From positions 682,001 through 746,000 of the forward strand of contig JADNYJ010000002.1 of NCBI GenBank assembly GCA_015501075.1: a stretch of DNA of 64,000 bases. The letters run 5' to 3'. The position numbers and the translations under genes are program-made. Shown in pieces: positions 1 to 10,424 of this stretch; positions within the stretch are counted from its first letter, which is position 1, and each line of letters starts with the position of its first letter. A model generated the notes under the pieces. The model had not been told where the DNA came from. It was given only the letters and a program-made list of their open reading frames with translations, and made no database searches. Source of the stretch: Gymnopilus junonius (taxonomy: Eukaryota; Basidiomycota; Agaricomycetes; Agaricales; Galerinaceae).

Positions 1-219
1 GGAGGCCGGCAGCGTGTTCAAGCACCGTGGAGCAAAGTTCTCGAAGCTGGCAGGTTAGTTGGGCTTGCAGGTCATGCATGGGAGCAGGTCGTCAACGCCA
101 CGTTTGGTCCAGACGATGATGCGAAATGGGAAGAAATACTCATTGAATTTGTTGGCTTGTCGGAAATGGGCAGAGATGAAGTAGGAGCTGTCCTGAAGCG
201 TAGACAAAGCTGCACTTGA
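1..219 (+). CDS. 3' end of an unrecognised gene (partial)
   Basis: Frame 1 is open from the first base to a TGA at 217-219, giving 72 codons. The peptide has a tryptophan-containing amphipathic look, with the stretches [13 protein letters not shown] and [19 protein letters not shown], and ends in a basic KRRQSCT tail. It reads like the last exon of a protein whose body lies upstream of the window. I do not recognise the family. A minus-strand frame over the same bases (55-267) is also open but has no supporting features. The next gene downstream is on the opposite strand, so the two genes converge with under 200 bases between stops. Confidence 0.4.
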   Translation, partial: GGRQRVQAPWSKVLEAGRLVGLAGHAWEQVVNATFGPDDDAKWEEILIEFVGLSEMGRDEVGAVLKRRQSCT

Positions 220-407
220 TAAATAGACAATTACCTCAGCAACGGAGCCATGAAACTCCCTCCCCAATACATAAAATACATAGGAATGTTTTTCAAAAGT
301 AAATCGTAATCAATCATTGCAAAGCAAAACGATAACAGTCACAGTTACATATTAGCACGCGAGAGAGAAAGAAAGAGGATACGCAAAGAAACGAAATCCT
401 ATACACA

Positions 408-2683
408 TCACATAACCCGAAGAGTCCATCCGTGCATTCCTCCGTCTGCTGCTGCTGCTGCAGCTTGGGCAGCAGCGAGCCAATTAGGATCCATGTTACC
501 CGGTGGACCGTTGACTGGATTCCCAATATCCATCGCTTGAAATACATTCTCGCAAGCGATTGTGCGCCCAGAGTGATATCCGACACCGTCTGACGCACGA
601 ATAAATAACAAAGGCAAACTTCTCCCCGCGATCGACGGCATTGGAGGCGGCGGCGGCGGCGCTGATGAGCCGTCCGAGTTGGACACCTCAGGTGGTGGGG
701 GTTTATTACCATTGGTGACAATGGACGTCGGAAGCGCATCATCCTCCAAAGCCTTGATAACTTCCGCCAACGGAGGCATCTCAACGATAACGATGGTATG
801 CAGAGGCGAAGAGAGATATCTTGGTGGAGGACTTAGTGGTGAGCCCGGTGGAGGCTCTCTACCATCCATTACTTGAGGACTAGGTGCACTGGGCATGAAA
901 GAATTTATGGCCGTCAATGGACCAGGCGGGGTTGCTTGATACACTCGTATTTGAAGAGGACCAAGATTGCCAAGATAGACATCCAAAGGGGTCTGTTGTC
1001 GCGTTCCAGGGTGCTCGTAAAAGAAATTTGAAACCGTTAATTCGACAGTGTTGTTGGTGGGTCGATAGACGGGGGCGGTAAATAATGTGGGGAAAGGAGT
1101 GATGGGTTGCTCAGGTATACTGTTATTTTGACCAAAGGCATCGAAAAACGTGTATTGGAATTTTGCTTTAAAATGAGTGGTCAGAATTTTTCTTAGACCT
1201 CAAGACAAGACACAAAACGTACATATTCCAACAATGGTCCAACATAAATAATCATCGACTTCATCGCAAACGATACGGAAACCTTCCTTGATTTCCTCTC
1301 TGACGCGAGGCGATTGGAAGAGCAAAGGGTGGGTGCCAGCTTGAGAAGACATCCCAGGAGCGGGCGGCGCTACGACGCCTGGCGTTCCCGGGATTGGGCC
1401 CGCTGCTGACAGATAATGTCGCGAGCCATCGGGATTGACGCGCTGGAGCGCAATCTTCTGCATTTGACTGACAGGACCTCCTTCATCGAGGGTGACTTTG
1501 CCTTTGTCAACCTTGCGTATGACGAGGGGGATGTAGAAATCCCCGAATGCGTATCTGACAAAACAATCTCACACCCGTACGTTACGGGCTGTGGACCTGT
1601 CACTGATAACGTGATCAGACTAGGCGAAAAGGCTCTCATCACATGACACTACATACCAACTGAGGCGGCAGCTCCAGGTATCCCCGGTTTTCGAACGACA
1701 TTGACATTGAACGCAGACCAGGCAACGTTGCTCGCGCACAGCTGGGCATGGTCAATGGTCATGTATTTGGTACGCACGGTTTGGGAATTGATGCGGTTGA
1801 AAAGGGAAACAGGACCACCTGCAAGAATGCACGACGAGATGTTACGCGTTTTGGCAGTCTTCTTGGATGGCTTTGAAATGATGGTCACAGGGGCAGAGTC
1901 AAAGGATGCCCAGACACGTCCATGAGGGGGTTCTGCGCCCTCTGGGGTAAGCGCTGGGGGAGGAGGTTCCGCGATATCGAGAGAAAGCTGGAAGCTCTTG
2001 GCTTTAGCAGTTCCAGTAACGTGAAGGAATTTAAAGCTAGCGGTCATGTTGTTATCGAGTGCGGACTTTTGCTCAAACGAGCGTTCGCCGGTCTCGGATA
2101 CGACTGCCATGGAAAGCTGCTGGGAACGCATGTGCCAGACGGGGCCTTCGATATGGACGACGGGTGGGGGACAGAGGAAGCGCTTCTCGCTGCCGTACGA
2201 CTTTTGTGCAACGGCAGCATGGAGACAGATGACAGTAGTCATGGGCATAACGCGTGAGGGGTCCTGGGAGACATGGTCACGGACAATGCGCCTGATCTTG
2301 CTATGGGGGTCCTCGGGCTCTCCATCCTCCAACTTGCGCTTGCTGGAGGAAGCCTAAAAGGGGAAGGGGGGGGGGGGGTGAGATGAGAGACCAGGGAAGC
2401 AAGGAGAAGGACATGCCTGGGCAACTGGGTGATCCTGCCAGGGGGGACACTACATCCTTGTTGGCAGTGAGAATAGATTGGATGGAGGCATTGGGATCTG
2501 GAGCTGGCGAAGAATGGGAGGAGGAAGGAGAGTTGAGCTTGGAATTGACCTAGAAGAGCGTGTCGAGCACGGTGTGGATCAGAGATTGTCACTGGAAAAT
2601 TTACAAGCAAAAAAAAGTAGAATTGCCTGTGACGGGGTATCTTCTGGACGATGGCTGTGGTTGTCTGAGGGCACAGCGGCCAT
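408..2683 (-). CDS. CSL (RBP-J/Su(H)/LAG-1 type) transcription factor
   Basis: CSL proteins bind GTGRGAA-like DNA; fungi have them without Notch, and in fission yeast (Cbf11/Cbf12) they act in adhesion, lipid metabolism and cell-cycle fidelity. The Rel-like DNA-binding domain shows HAAVAQKSYGSEKRFLCPPP. The beta-trefoil domain shows SKPSKKTAKTRN, SLFNRINSQTVRTKYM and LVIRKVDKGKV. The C-terminal Ig-like domain runs to GWTLRVM. Exons that fit are 408-1165, 1223-1602 and 1657-2353, with introns 1166-1222 and 1603-1656. An upstream exon ends about 2454; the ATG at 2683 is only a candidate. One base appears missing at 1526-1530, a run of five Gs on the plus strand. An alanine-rich CAG/CTG run lies near 447-475. 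Confidence 0.85.
2366..2378. repeat. Run of 13 G (C on the gene strand)
   Basis: A 13-base homopolymer lies just upstream of the splice acceptor of the second recognisable CSL exon. It falls in the proposed intron polypyrimidine tract. Its true length is uncertain in any sequencing technology, and it should be checked before the CSL N-terminus is fixed. Confidence 0.9.
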
Positions 2684-2878
2684 GTGTAGGTGGTGGTCGA
2701 GAAAGAAAGGCTCTCTCTGCGCCATTCACTAAACAGCCGTGAGAGTAAGACGTGGGTGGGAATTTCTTAAACTCCCTCCTTCGTGAGAGTTTTTGTCCTT
2801 CTCAAATGTCACGCTTTCCCACGCCGTCACAAATCAAATAGTGTCCAAATAGTTGTATCTACAAATCTGTAGTCCATC

Positions 2879-2896
2879 ATTATTATTATTATTATT
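2879..2896. repeat. ATT/TTA microsatellite
   Basis: About six tandem ATT units sit between the CSL gene start and the stop codon of the next minus-strand gene, immediately after that stop. It is probably 3'-untranslated or intergenic and may be polymorphic. Confidence 0.85.
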
Positions 2897-5536
2897 TGTC
2901 CCCTGGGAACGGCACACTCCCTTCCCCGGTCCGCTGCTGATATCGCTGCCAGTCCTCCACCTTCATCGTAGAGAGGCGCTTGCTTGATGTCTGGTTCAGT
3001 CGGTCTGCACTCAATGACCGCGAATGTCGATGCTGTCCGCTCGCCCTCTTCTCGTGTGCCGCCGCTTTTCCGCCTGTCTCCGTGTCACCGCTTCTCGCTC
3101 CAGCGCTTTCGATCTTTCCCATCGTTTTCGAGCTGCTTCAATCTCCGCGTGCTCCTTCTCCGCCCGAGTCAAAGGCGCTTGGCATGTCCCTCAGTTTCTC
3201 CCGGTGTCGTTCTGTCAACTCTTCAAACGTCCTTGTCCGCGCCGCAGCTGGCACTTGCGGTATCGGTGCCACAATGTTTCCCGACCCTCGGCGAGGCGGG
3301 AGGATGGTCACTGGGCCCGTGCTGCCTTTCTTTTCCATAACTCGTGCTAGTGGGACGTCTTCCGATGAATCCGTGCTTGTGGCTGCTCCCAAGGCGCTTT
3401 CTCTGTGTCTCCGTCGCTGAATAGCTTCCTGAACTGCCGGCGCCCATTGGTGCTCGCGGAAGAGGTGTCGTGGCGATAGGGGGGGTGATACCCGCCGGTG
3501 GCTGCAACAGTTTACGTTCTTGAATGTAAGCATCCCAGTCAGAATCTTTCAACGGTACGCTCGTGGGCCGTGAGATTGGCTCGTCAGAAGCGTTACGTGC
3601 CAGAGATGAGAATTCCATTGAAGAATGTACGCGAGCCCGAGGTGCCGTTTCGCGAGGTGGACGAATGTGAGACGTACTAGGCTGGAGGGTTTGACCAGCA
3701 ATCGATGCTGAGCGTTCGCTTTGGACGCAAACGACGGGCGACGGGACTGTTCTGAAGAGGACGGGGGAACCGGAGTTTCCGACTTCAGAATGTCAATTGA
3801 CCGCCTGATAGTTTGAATCTCGGCCAAAAGTTCCTGTTTACGTTTATAATCCTCCAGCTCAGCCGCCGTGACCTGTATGGGCTTTGAGATGACATCATTG
3901 TCAATGAAGCTGGAGGGGACGTCTTCTCGGATGCCATTCCCGAGGTCCAATGTGGGTAAGGCAATTTGACCATTCATTCTTGACGCGCGCTTCAAGTCGT
4001 CGTCGGATGTCGGCGCGACTTTAAAGTCAGAAAGACCGGACATATGGCGCGAGCGGGACTCGTCGTGCAACAAGGGGTGGTCGGGCGAAGCAGACATTTC
4101 CCTGTCCTTCATTAGAGGCACGGACGACATGGTACTATCGTTTCTTCCATGCTTGGATAGGGTTGGATGCTCCTTCTCCCAGGCATCGCGCTCTCGGTCG
4201 ATATCAGTGAGCCTATCAGCAGCGCGGAGTTCGGCTTCTTCGTCTCGCTGCTTCGTCTCCTCGGCTATTTCCTCCATCTTCTTTTGTAGAACCTTCAGAA
4301 TCCGGAGTTGGACAGCTATCCCCATCAGTGCGACGGCTCCGGTGAGACCGAGTTCAATTTGCATAGTTTGAGAGACAGGGAACTGGATGCCGTGTTCGAC
4401 AAACTTGGGAAATAGCGAAGGAAAGCCAAGGTTCCATACATAAAACTAGAGAATGAAAGGCATGAGGGGCAATGAATAAGGTTAAGCATCCGGACGCACC
4501 TCCTTCAAACCAGCAGTAGTGAAACAATCGACGCCTAGCATAAAGGAAGTGGCTCCAACGAAGGCCGTGGAGATGAGTAGGATATGGTAATGGATCTGAT
4601 GGTAGCAAAAATAAGGTGTGTGCCAGGAGTCAACAAAAATCACAAGACATGCCTTGGGTATCGTGCAAAGAGCGAAGCCGACGACTCCACAGCCTGTGAG
4701 AAAGAGAAATGAATTGGGAGGCAAGGAGAATCGACAGGCAAGGACAGACCGATGTACAGGATCCACCGGAAACCGATTGTTCTGATGACACCGCCATTGT
4801 GGAAGCACTGGATCCACAGAGCGAGGGCAAAGCCGCCCCATGCGCCGATTCCGTACCTCGCAGCCTTCCAGAAGAATATGGCGACTCCGCCACCTGCGAT
4901 GCCAGCAACAGTAGAAGAGAGGACGAACATGCCGCGAAGAGTTTGACTTGGAGGATTGATTGCCGGCAGGATGCCGAATCTGATGATGAGGACGATGCAT
5001 ACGAGCGAGAGAGTATAGAATCCAATGAGAAAAAAAGAAGTCCTATTGATAGGACGTCATAGATTAGCAGTGACAGGACATGTGAGAGCATGGGCGAGCG
5101 AACCATCTGTTTTTGTGGCCCCAGAACGCTGAGGGGAGTCCAGTGAGGATAAGGATGACGCCGAGGACCGCAAAGGCAGGATCGACTCTGGTATCCTGGG
5201 AAAGATGAGGAGCGACAGAAAGGACGAGGGCGAGAGACTCACTAGGACGAACGGATCCGGGGTATGAGAGGGTGTGGTGGACGGAGATTGTGTAGGGGTA
5301 GTAGTAGGGGAGACCGATGGGGTGATAGTATAGGTGACATTTAGGACTTCAGGCAGAATAGTGGTGATGAGGGAGGTCTGACCGCCTGGACGAGAGGTGG
5401 CCAAGGTGAGGGTCTGTGAGGCAGTGGTGAGAGAGAGGGAGAGGGAAAGGGAGGCAGAGGCAGAGGTAGAGCTCTGTGCGGAGACGGAGAGGAGGAGAAA
5501 GGAGAGGAGGAGGAGGAGGTCGGGAGGGGAGAACAT
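2892..5536 (-). CDS. TM7S3/TM198-like multi-pass membrane protein with long cytosolic tail
   Basis: The N-terminus has a signal peptide (MFSPPDLLLLLSFLLLSVSA), then a Ser/Thr-rich extracellular stretch. A multi-helix membrane block follows with motifs typical of the TM7S3/TM198 (DUF4203) family: RWILYIG, ALWIQCFHNGG, CTIPKV, TAFVGATSFMLGVDCFTTAGLKE. After a last helix (MQIELGLTGAVALMGIAVQLRI) comes a coiled coil with KVLQKKMEEIAEETKQRDEEAE and a long, charged, Ser/Pro-rich tail. Function in fungi is unknown. At least five short introns are visible, for example one after PDPFVL and one after GHKNR. The tail is carried in three different frames: near 3440-3450, 3168-3182 and 3035-3065 the coding frame jumps, although all segments look like real tail (EAARKRWERSKALERE, then SSKRLSTMKVEDW). 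These are probable sequence indels or unrecognised small introns. Confidence 0.75.
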
Positions 5537-5599
5537 GAGGGGAAGGAGGAAGAGCCCAGACGGCAGCCACCTTATGGAAATGGCAAGTTGCTAAATTAG

Positions 5600-7268
5600 T
5601 CAATCGAAATGCTGGAATCGCACTGGCGTCTTTCGGAGAGTCCTGAGGACGGCGAGCATCTTTGCACACTCGGCTGGCGTAACGACCGTGACAACCCGCC
5701 CTGGTCTTCCAAACCGCCCAACCCGTCCCGCAATGTGTGTGTATCCATCCACTATCCGCCCCTCAGGCAGGCCCAGAATAAACACGTGACTCAGCCACGG
5801 CATGTCCACCCCGCGCGTGGTTGCGACTGTGCCCACCAGCAGTCTCGGCCCGCCCCGTTCCCCTGTTTCCTTCTCCTTCTGCATGTCCAGTCCCTCTGCA
5901 TCCACCCCCATCGTCCGCAGCTCGTACACTGCTCGCTGCACTGGCGCCCATGACGGGATCACCAGAAGCCCCGTCGACGGCACATCAAGTGCAAAACCTG
6001 TTGCAACTGCCTCTAGCGCTTCTCCGTCAAATGGCGACGGCGTCTGTCCATATTCTGTTCATCCACCTGTCAGTTTGGCCCTCTCCCGTGCTTTTTGACA
6101 CAACCTACTTTCGTCGTAGTACTCCTCCGCCGCGGGGGCTTCTTCGTTTTCCTCCCCGTTCGCCATCACCGCTTCTTCCGGAGCTACCTCTACCTTTACC
6201 GCTCCTTCTACATTTTTCACCCCGTTTCCAGTCACCACTAGTATCGAATGCGTCACTTTGCCGCTCTCCTCTTTTTCTCCGCTGATTTTCACCACGTTGT
6301 GCCGATTCAGCCACCCACTCTTCGCATACAGGTGGTTCTTGAAATGCACCCTCAGAGTCGCACTAGATACGATCAATTGAGGAATTCCTTCCTCTTTCTC
6401 TCTCTCGTTTATCCACTCCCCCTTGTTTTCCTTCTCGTGCTCTGTCTCTCCGAGCTCCCTCCGTCTAGCATATATTACGTCCAAAATATCCCTCGTCGGT
6501 CCAGGATGTTTCTTGTACTTTTTCGGATCCGTCTCTACCATATAGTCCATTTCATCTACCACCACAGTGCTCAGTGTGTCCAACTGCAATACTTCTTTGT
6601 CGTCCTTGTAAACCTCCCACAGCGCTTGAGGTGTGCAAACCAACACATGTGGTGGCGTCTCCCTCAGCGCTGTGATCGCATCTTGTCTCTTGAGCCCAGA
6701 CCCACGGACTAGCACCTGTGCGATCGACGACAGTGGCGGTGATGGTTTCAGTGCCTTGGTAAGTAGCTCGATCCAGTGCATAATCTGGTGTGCCAAATCC
6801 CTGTGTGGAACAATGAAAAGCGTTGTCACAACCCTGCGCCGTTTCCCCTCATCCTCTATCACCATTCGCGGCTTGTTAAGTAGCCCTAGGACCAGTCCAA
6901 AAGTTCTGTAGCATAATAGTATGTTGGACGTCTCCGTAGCAGTAAATATAAACTTACTTTCCAGACCCGGTTACATCCTTCAACAGTATATCTTTTCTAT
7001 CCAGCACTTCCGGGATAAGCTTCCCTTGTACCTCGGTCGGTTGGAGCACGTCTGGAAAGGCTGTGTGCAACGCGTCCACAAAGTGTGGTTGGAGGCCGAG
7101 TGCGGGGAAAGTTAGGCAACGATCCTCAGTGCCCTTTTGGTTGGTGTTATTAATGGGACTACGTTTTGTCGGGTTCTTCTTTAATGTTAAGGACGTGCTG
7201 CTCATGCATCGGATCCATGCTCTGGTCGCCGTCGTTGTGGGGAGAGGGAGAAATTTCATAGAGATCAC
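5600..7268 (-). CDS. MRH4: Mitochondrial DEAD-box-type RNA helicase (Mrh4-like)
   Basis: An ATP-dependent RNA helicase, expected in the mitochondrial matrix; yeast Mrh4 acts in large-subunit mitoribosome assembly. The three exons 6958-7268, 6109-6905 and 5600-6054 join in frame into 520 residues; introns are 52 and 54 bases. Visible motifs: Q motif region PTEVQGKLIP, motif I VTGSGK split by intron 1 with TFGLVLG following, motif Ia PHRDLAHQI, CTPQAL, motif II as VVDEMD, motif III SSAT, motif V TRGVDMPW, and motif VI HIAGRVGRFGRPG. The N-terminus is Arg/Ser/Thr-rich, consistent with a presequence. A long insert between the two RecA lobes is rich in Glu. The Mrh4 assignment rests on the mitochondrial look and divergent motif II; another mitochondrial DEAD-box subfamily is possible. 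Confidence 0.85.
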
Positions 7269-7383
7269 GTGTTTCGTGCCTTGGGAAGAAAAACAAAAGC
7301 TCGCCTTTTTTGTCGTTTGATTATGCTTTACAAGTGTTTGTCGTATTTACAGTTAATTAAAGAACAGTAATCAAATGTGCAAC

Positions 7384-9989
7384 CTAATCTCCACCAATAG
7401 GCTCATAACTTGGACGTCTAGGCCCTTTGAACATGCGCGTCAACCAGTTAGATTGCGATTCATGGTCGCTTGCTGGTCGTGGTTGTTCCGGATCGCATTC
7501 TTGACTGCGCAGGAAGAGCGATGCGACTTCCGACTCGTAGTCCTCCAGGGCTTCTTCTCGTTCCTCTGCAAGCGGACCTGTCAAGGTGATAATTCATACA
7601 GCAGTGGCTGACGCACCTTCTCCAAAAACTGCGTCCATCTCTTCCAGAGGCACACCCTTAGTCTCTGGGTATACTGTAGCAAGTCAAACGGCTGTCTTCA
7701 GATGTGAACGAAAGAAGAACCCACAAAAGTATACTAGAGGGGTTCAAATGCTGTCAGTCGAATTCCCAATACGACGGAAAGACACAGACCTAGCACAAAA
7801 CTACAGATACAAAAGAATCCATGCATGGGATACAGACGCCATTCAATTATATCTTGCAAATATGGGGTGACTTCGCCAACAACAAATTAAATGCCCAGTT
7901 TGTAGCAGTCGACAAAGACACTCCTTTTGCGCGGAAAACCAATGGCATGATCTATAACAATTGGGAATCAAAATAAACAGAACACAACTAGATAAATTTA
8001 CTTCTGGAGGGTACAACCATGGGATGGGTCCCCAACTTCTGTATGTTAGTCAAATTCTCTATGGAAATATGGAATAGTTCATGCCTGTATCCAAAGGCCG
8101 CATTGAATATAATCACACATAATACAACGGCATTAGGTGTTTGAGGAACGTCGATATACATCCACCAACCGGTAGCAACCAGTGATGTTGCCATCTAGAG
8201 AATGTTTTAAGGACACTGTTTACGGAAGCGATCACTCGAAAGCTCACGACTACAGCCCCAGAAAGCAGGATGGCTCGACGACCCCAGGCATCTACAAGGT
8301 ACCATCTAATAGACGTTGAGTTACAAAAATTGACCCATGTGCCGAAATGGTGACTTACGTAGGAATAGTGCTCAAGACATAGATGATGGAGTTGATACCT
8401 GTCATCAACAGAGCTTGTCGGCCAATCCACCCAGCCTCTGAGAATCAACTTCTTCAGACTAGATCAATGCAAATCGACGTACACCAACCTTCGAACACCC
8501 GGGCTGTTAATTGTAAATCAGATGAGTGCGAAAGCAAAAAAAAAAAAAGGAACTCACGCGCATAATAGGAAATGACTGAAAGCATAAGATGTTAAATTAA
8601 AACCATCATAACATACGTAGAAAAACCATTACCGTTAATACCATTCTGTACGCAAAATTCGAACCATGAGTCTTGAAAAAGAAAAGAAGGTTGAAACAGC
8701 TTGCCAATTGTGCAAAAGCTTGGGATGACATTGCCAGCAGAACGCGTTTCTTGTACTTGTGCCACATGGCCTTATACGTCCTACCTTCGCCTGACTCACG
8801 CTTCACGAAATTAAAGAGCCATCTTGGACAGAAGGCAAAACAACATACGTCTTCTTGAACTTTATCCTTGATTTCCTGGTATTCTGCGACGGCAATGGGA
8901 TCAGTGTCATCGCCTCCGTGCAGGTCTGCGATGACCCGCATGCCATCAGCTTCTCTGCCAACGTCAATGAGCCACCTGTGTGCCAAGGTCAGCTCTTCAA
9001 TAATTGAATTCAGCCATATAACACACCGCGGACTTTCCGGAATGAGTATCGACCCAGAAGCCAACACTGCACCTATGACGCATTGGATAAAGAGTGGTAT
9101 CCTCCAGGATAAGTCGCTATCTATAAAGGAGCAGAAATAATCCGTCCACTACAAAAAACGGTGAATATCATTCCTAACGGATAAATTAAAGAAATTTACG
9201 ACTGAGGACGAGTAACCAATGATGTTCCCCGTAAATTCCATACATGCCAAGGCACCGCGCTAGATTCAAGGTTGTGAGAAAATATGGAATATTTTTTTGC
9301 TGTAAGGACTGACATGATTGGGAGGTGAAATCTCGCTTTGATATATAGGAACGATGGTACTGTACACGAGGCAATTTCAGTTGAGTGACGACCAGGAGTG
9401 ACAGCTTGAGACACTCACGAGAGTAAGCCGACACCAAACCCGCTAGTAATTCGACCAAATACCATCGACCAAAATCCAACAGTGAAAGTTTGAATAGCAC
9501 CACCCATGGTGAACACAACTGCACCTACGAACAACGTTCCCTTCCGGCCAATTGCATCACCCACTCGACCTGCGGCAACGGAGGTGACTGTGCGTGTGTT
9601 TGAGATTGGGAAGATGGTTAAAGCAATTTCCGAACATACTGAATGCCCCGATCTCTAAAACGGCGACTACAGTCCCGAGTTCTATGGGGCCAGGAAAATT
9701 AAAGTACTTTCGAAAGTAGGGACCGGTGATAATTCCACTCATTACACTGTGTGAGATGTCAGACACCAATGGTGAGGACGTGAGGTGATACTATATACCC
9801 TTGGTCATATCCAAACTGGCCAAATTGGTCAACAGACGGAAGAGGAAGAGAGAAGGGACTTACAAGAAATACGCCGAGACTGGCAAAGACAGAGATACTG
9901 TAGAGGAGAGGCTGGCCAACGAGCCGTCTCCGACGAGCTGTTGTCTGTGCATCTGACATTGGAAGAGAGGATGAGGTAGGGGAAGGCAA
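7384..9989 (-). CDS. MFS sugar (hexose-type) transporter
   Basis: A plasma-membrane sugar:proton symporter of the major facilitator superfamily, SP family. The gene is split into many small exons, but family signatures appear in order: FGYDQG followed by VMSGIITGPYFRKYF, GRVGDAIGRKGTLF (the loop 2-3 motif), IPESPRWLIDVGRE, NGINVISYYAP, and PETKGVPLEEMDAVFGE near the C-terminus. The cytosolic tail ends with RRPSYEPIGGD. Either of two in-frame ATGs (9989 or 9959) could start it; the second begins MSDAQTTARRRR. It diverges from the Mim2-like gene, with only about 100 bases between ATGs. The substrate cannot be told from sequence. Exon edges inside 7600-9600 were not all resolved. Confidence 0.85.
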
Positions 9990-10088
9990 GACAACAGCTG
10001 TGGAGCGTCTGACTTACCTAAGTTCTCCTACAGGTAGGAAGAGAAAGCGGCGCGTCTTGCACAAATTCGGCATCTTTCCGACCACAAC

Positions 10089-10388
10089 ATGCCTTCCTCT
10101 GTCACCTCGCTGGACGACCGTTCTTCAACATCCTCCTATGACTCCGACGAGGAGTATCGATTAGCACAGCAAGAATGGGAAGAGAGCCTTCAACAGCTCC
10201 AACAACTCGTCGCCGTTGTTCTCTTGCCCTTCTTCGGCAAGTGGCTTGGGAGACGCTGGAGCCACACCCGTAAGTCACTTTTTCTTCGTACCTGGCCACA
10301 ATGTCCTTAAGTCATGTCAGTCTATGCACGGTACTTGCGGGTCGGTCTGAACAAAGCTTTCTTTTTGGGTGGTTCATCAAAATCCTGA
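10089..10388 (+). CDS. MIM2: Small mitochondrial outer-membrane insertion protein, Mim2-like
   Basis: Two exons, 10089-10269 and 10321-10388, join in frame across a 51-base intron (GTAAGT to TCAG) into 82 residues. The protein has an acidic Ser/Asp-rich N-terminus (SSYDSDEEYRLAQQEWEE), one short hydrophobic helix (LVAVVLLPFFGKWLGRRW) with a glycine and positive flank, and a basic tail. That order matches Mim2, the small partner of Mim1 that inserts single-span proteins into the mitochondrial outer membrane. Identification is from this pattern only; the family is short and diverged. It converges with the PPR gene, 36 bases between stops. Confidence 0.6.
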
Positions 10389-10424
10389 GGCCGCGGTTTA
10401 TTATCGTAATGTAGAATTATATCC

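Noticed and set aside
408..986. Velvet-family (VelB) regulator, suggested by the Pro-rich text and GWTLRVM ending
   Set aside because: Upstream exons carry unmistakable CSL motifs (QKSYGSEKRFLCPPP, SLFNRINSQTV) and join in phase, so this is the CSL C-terminal domain.
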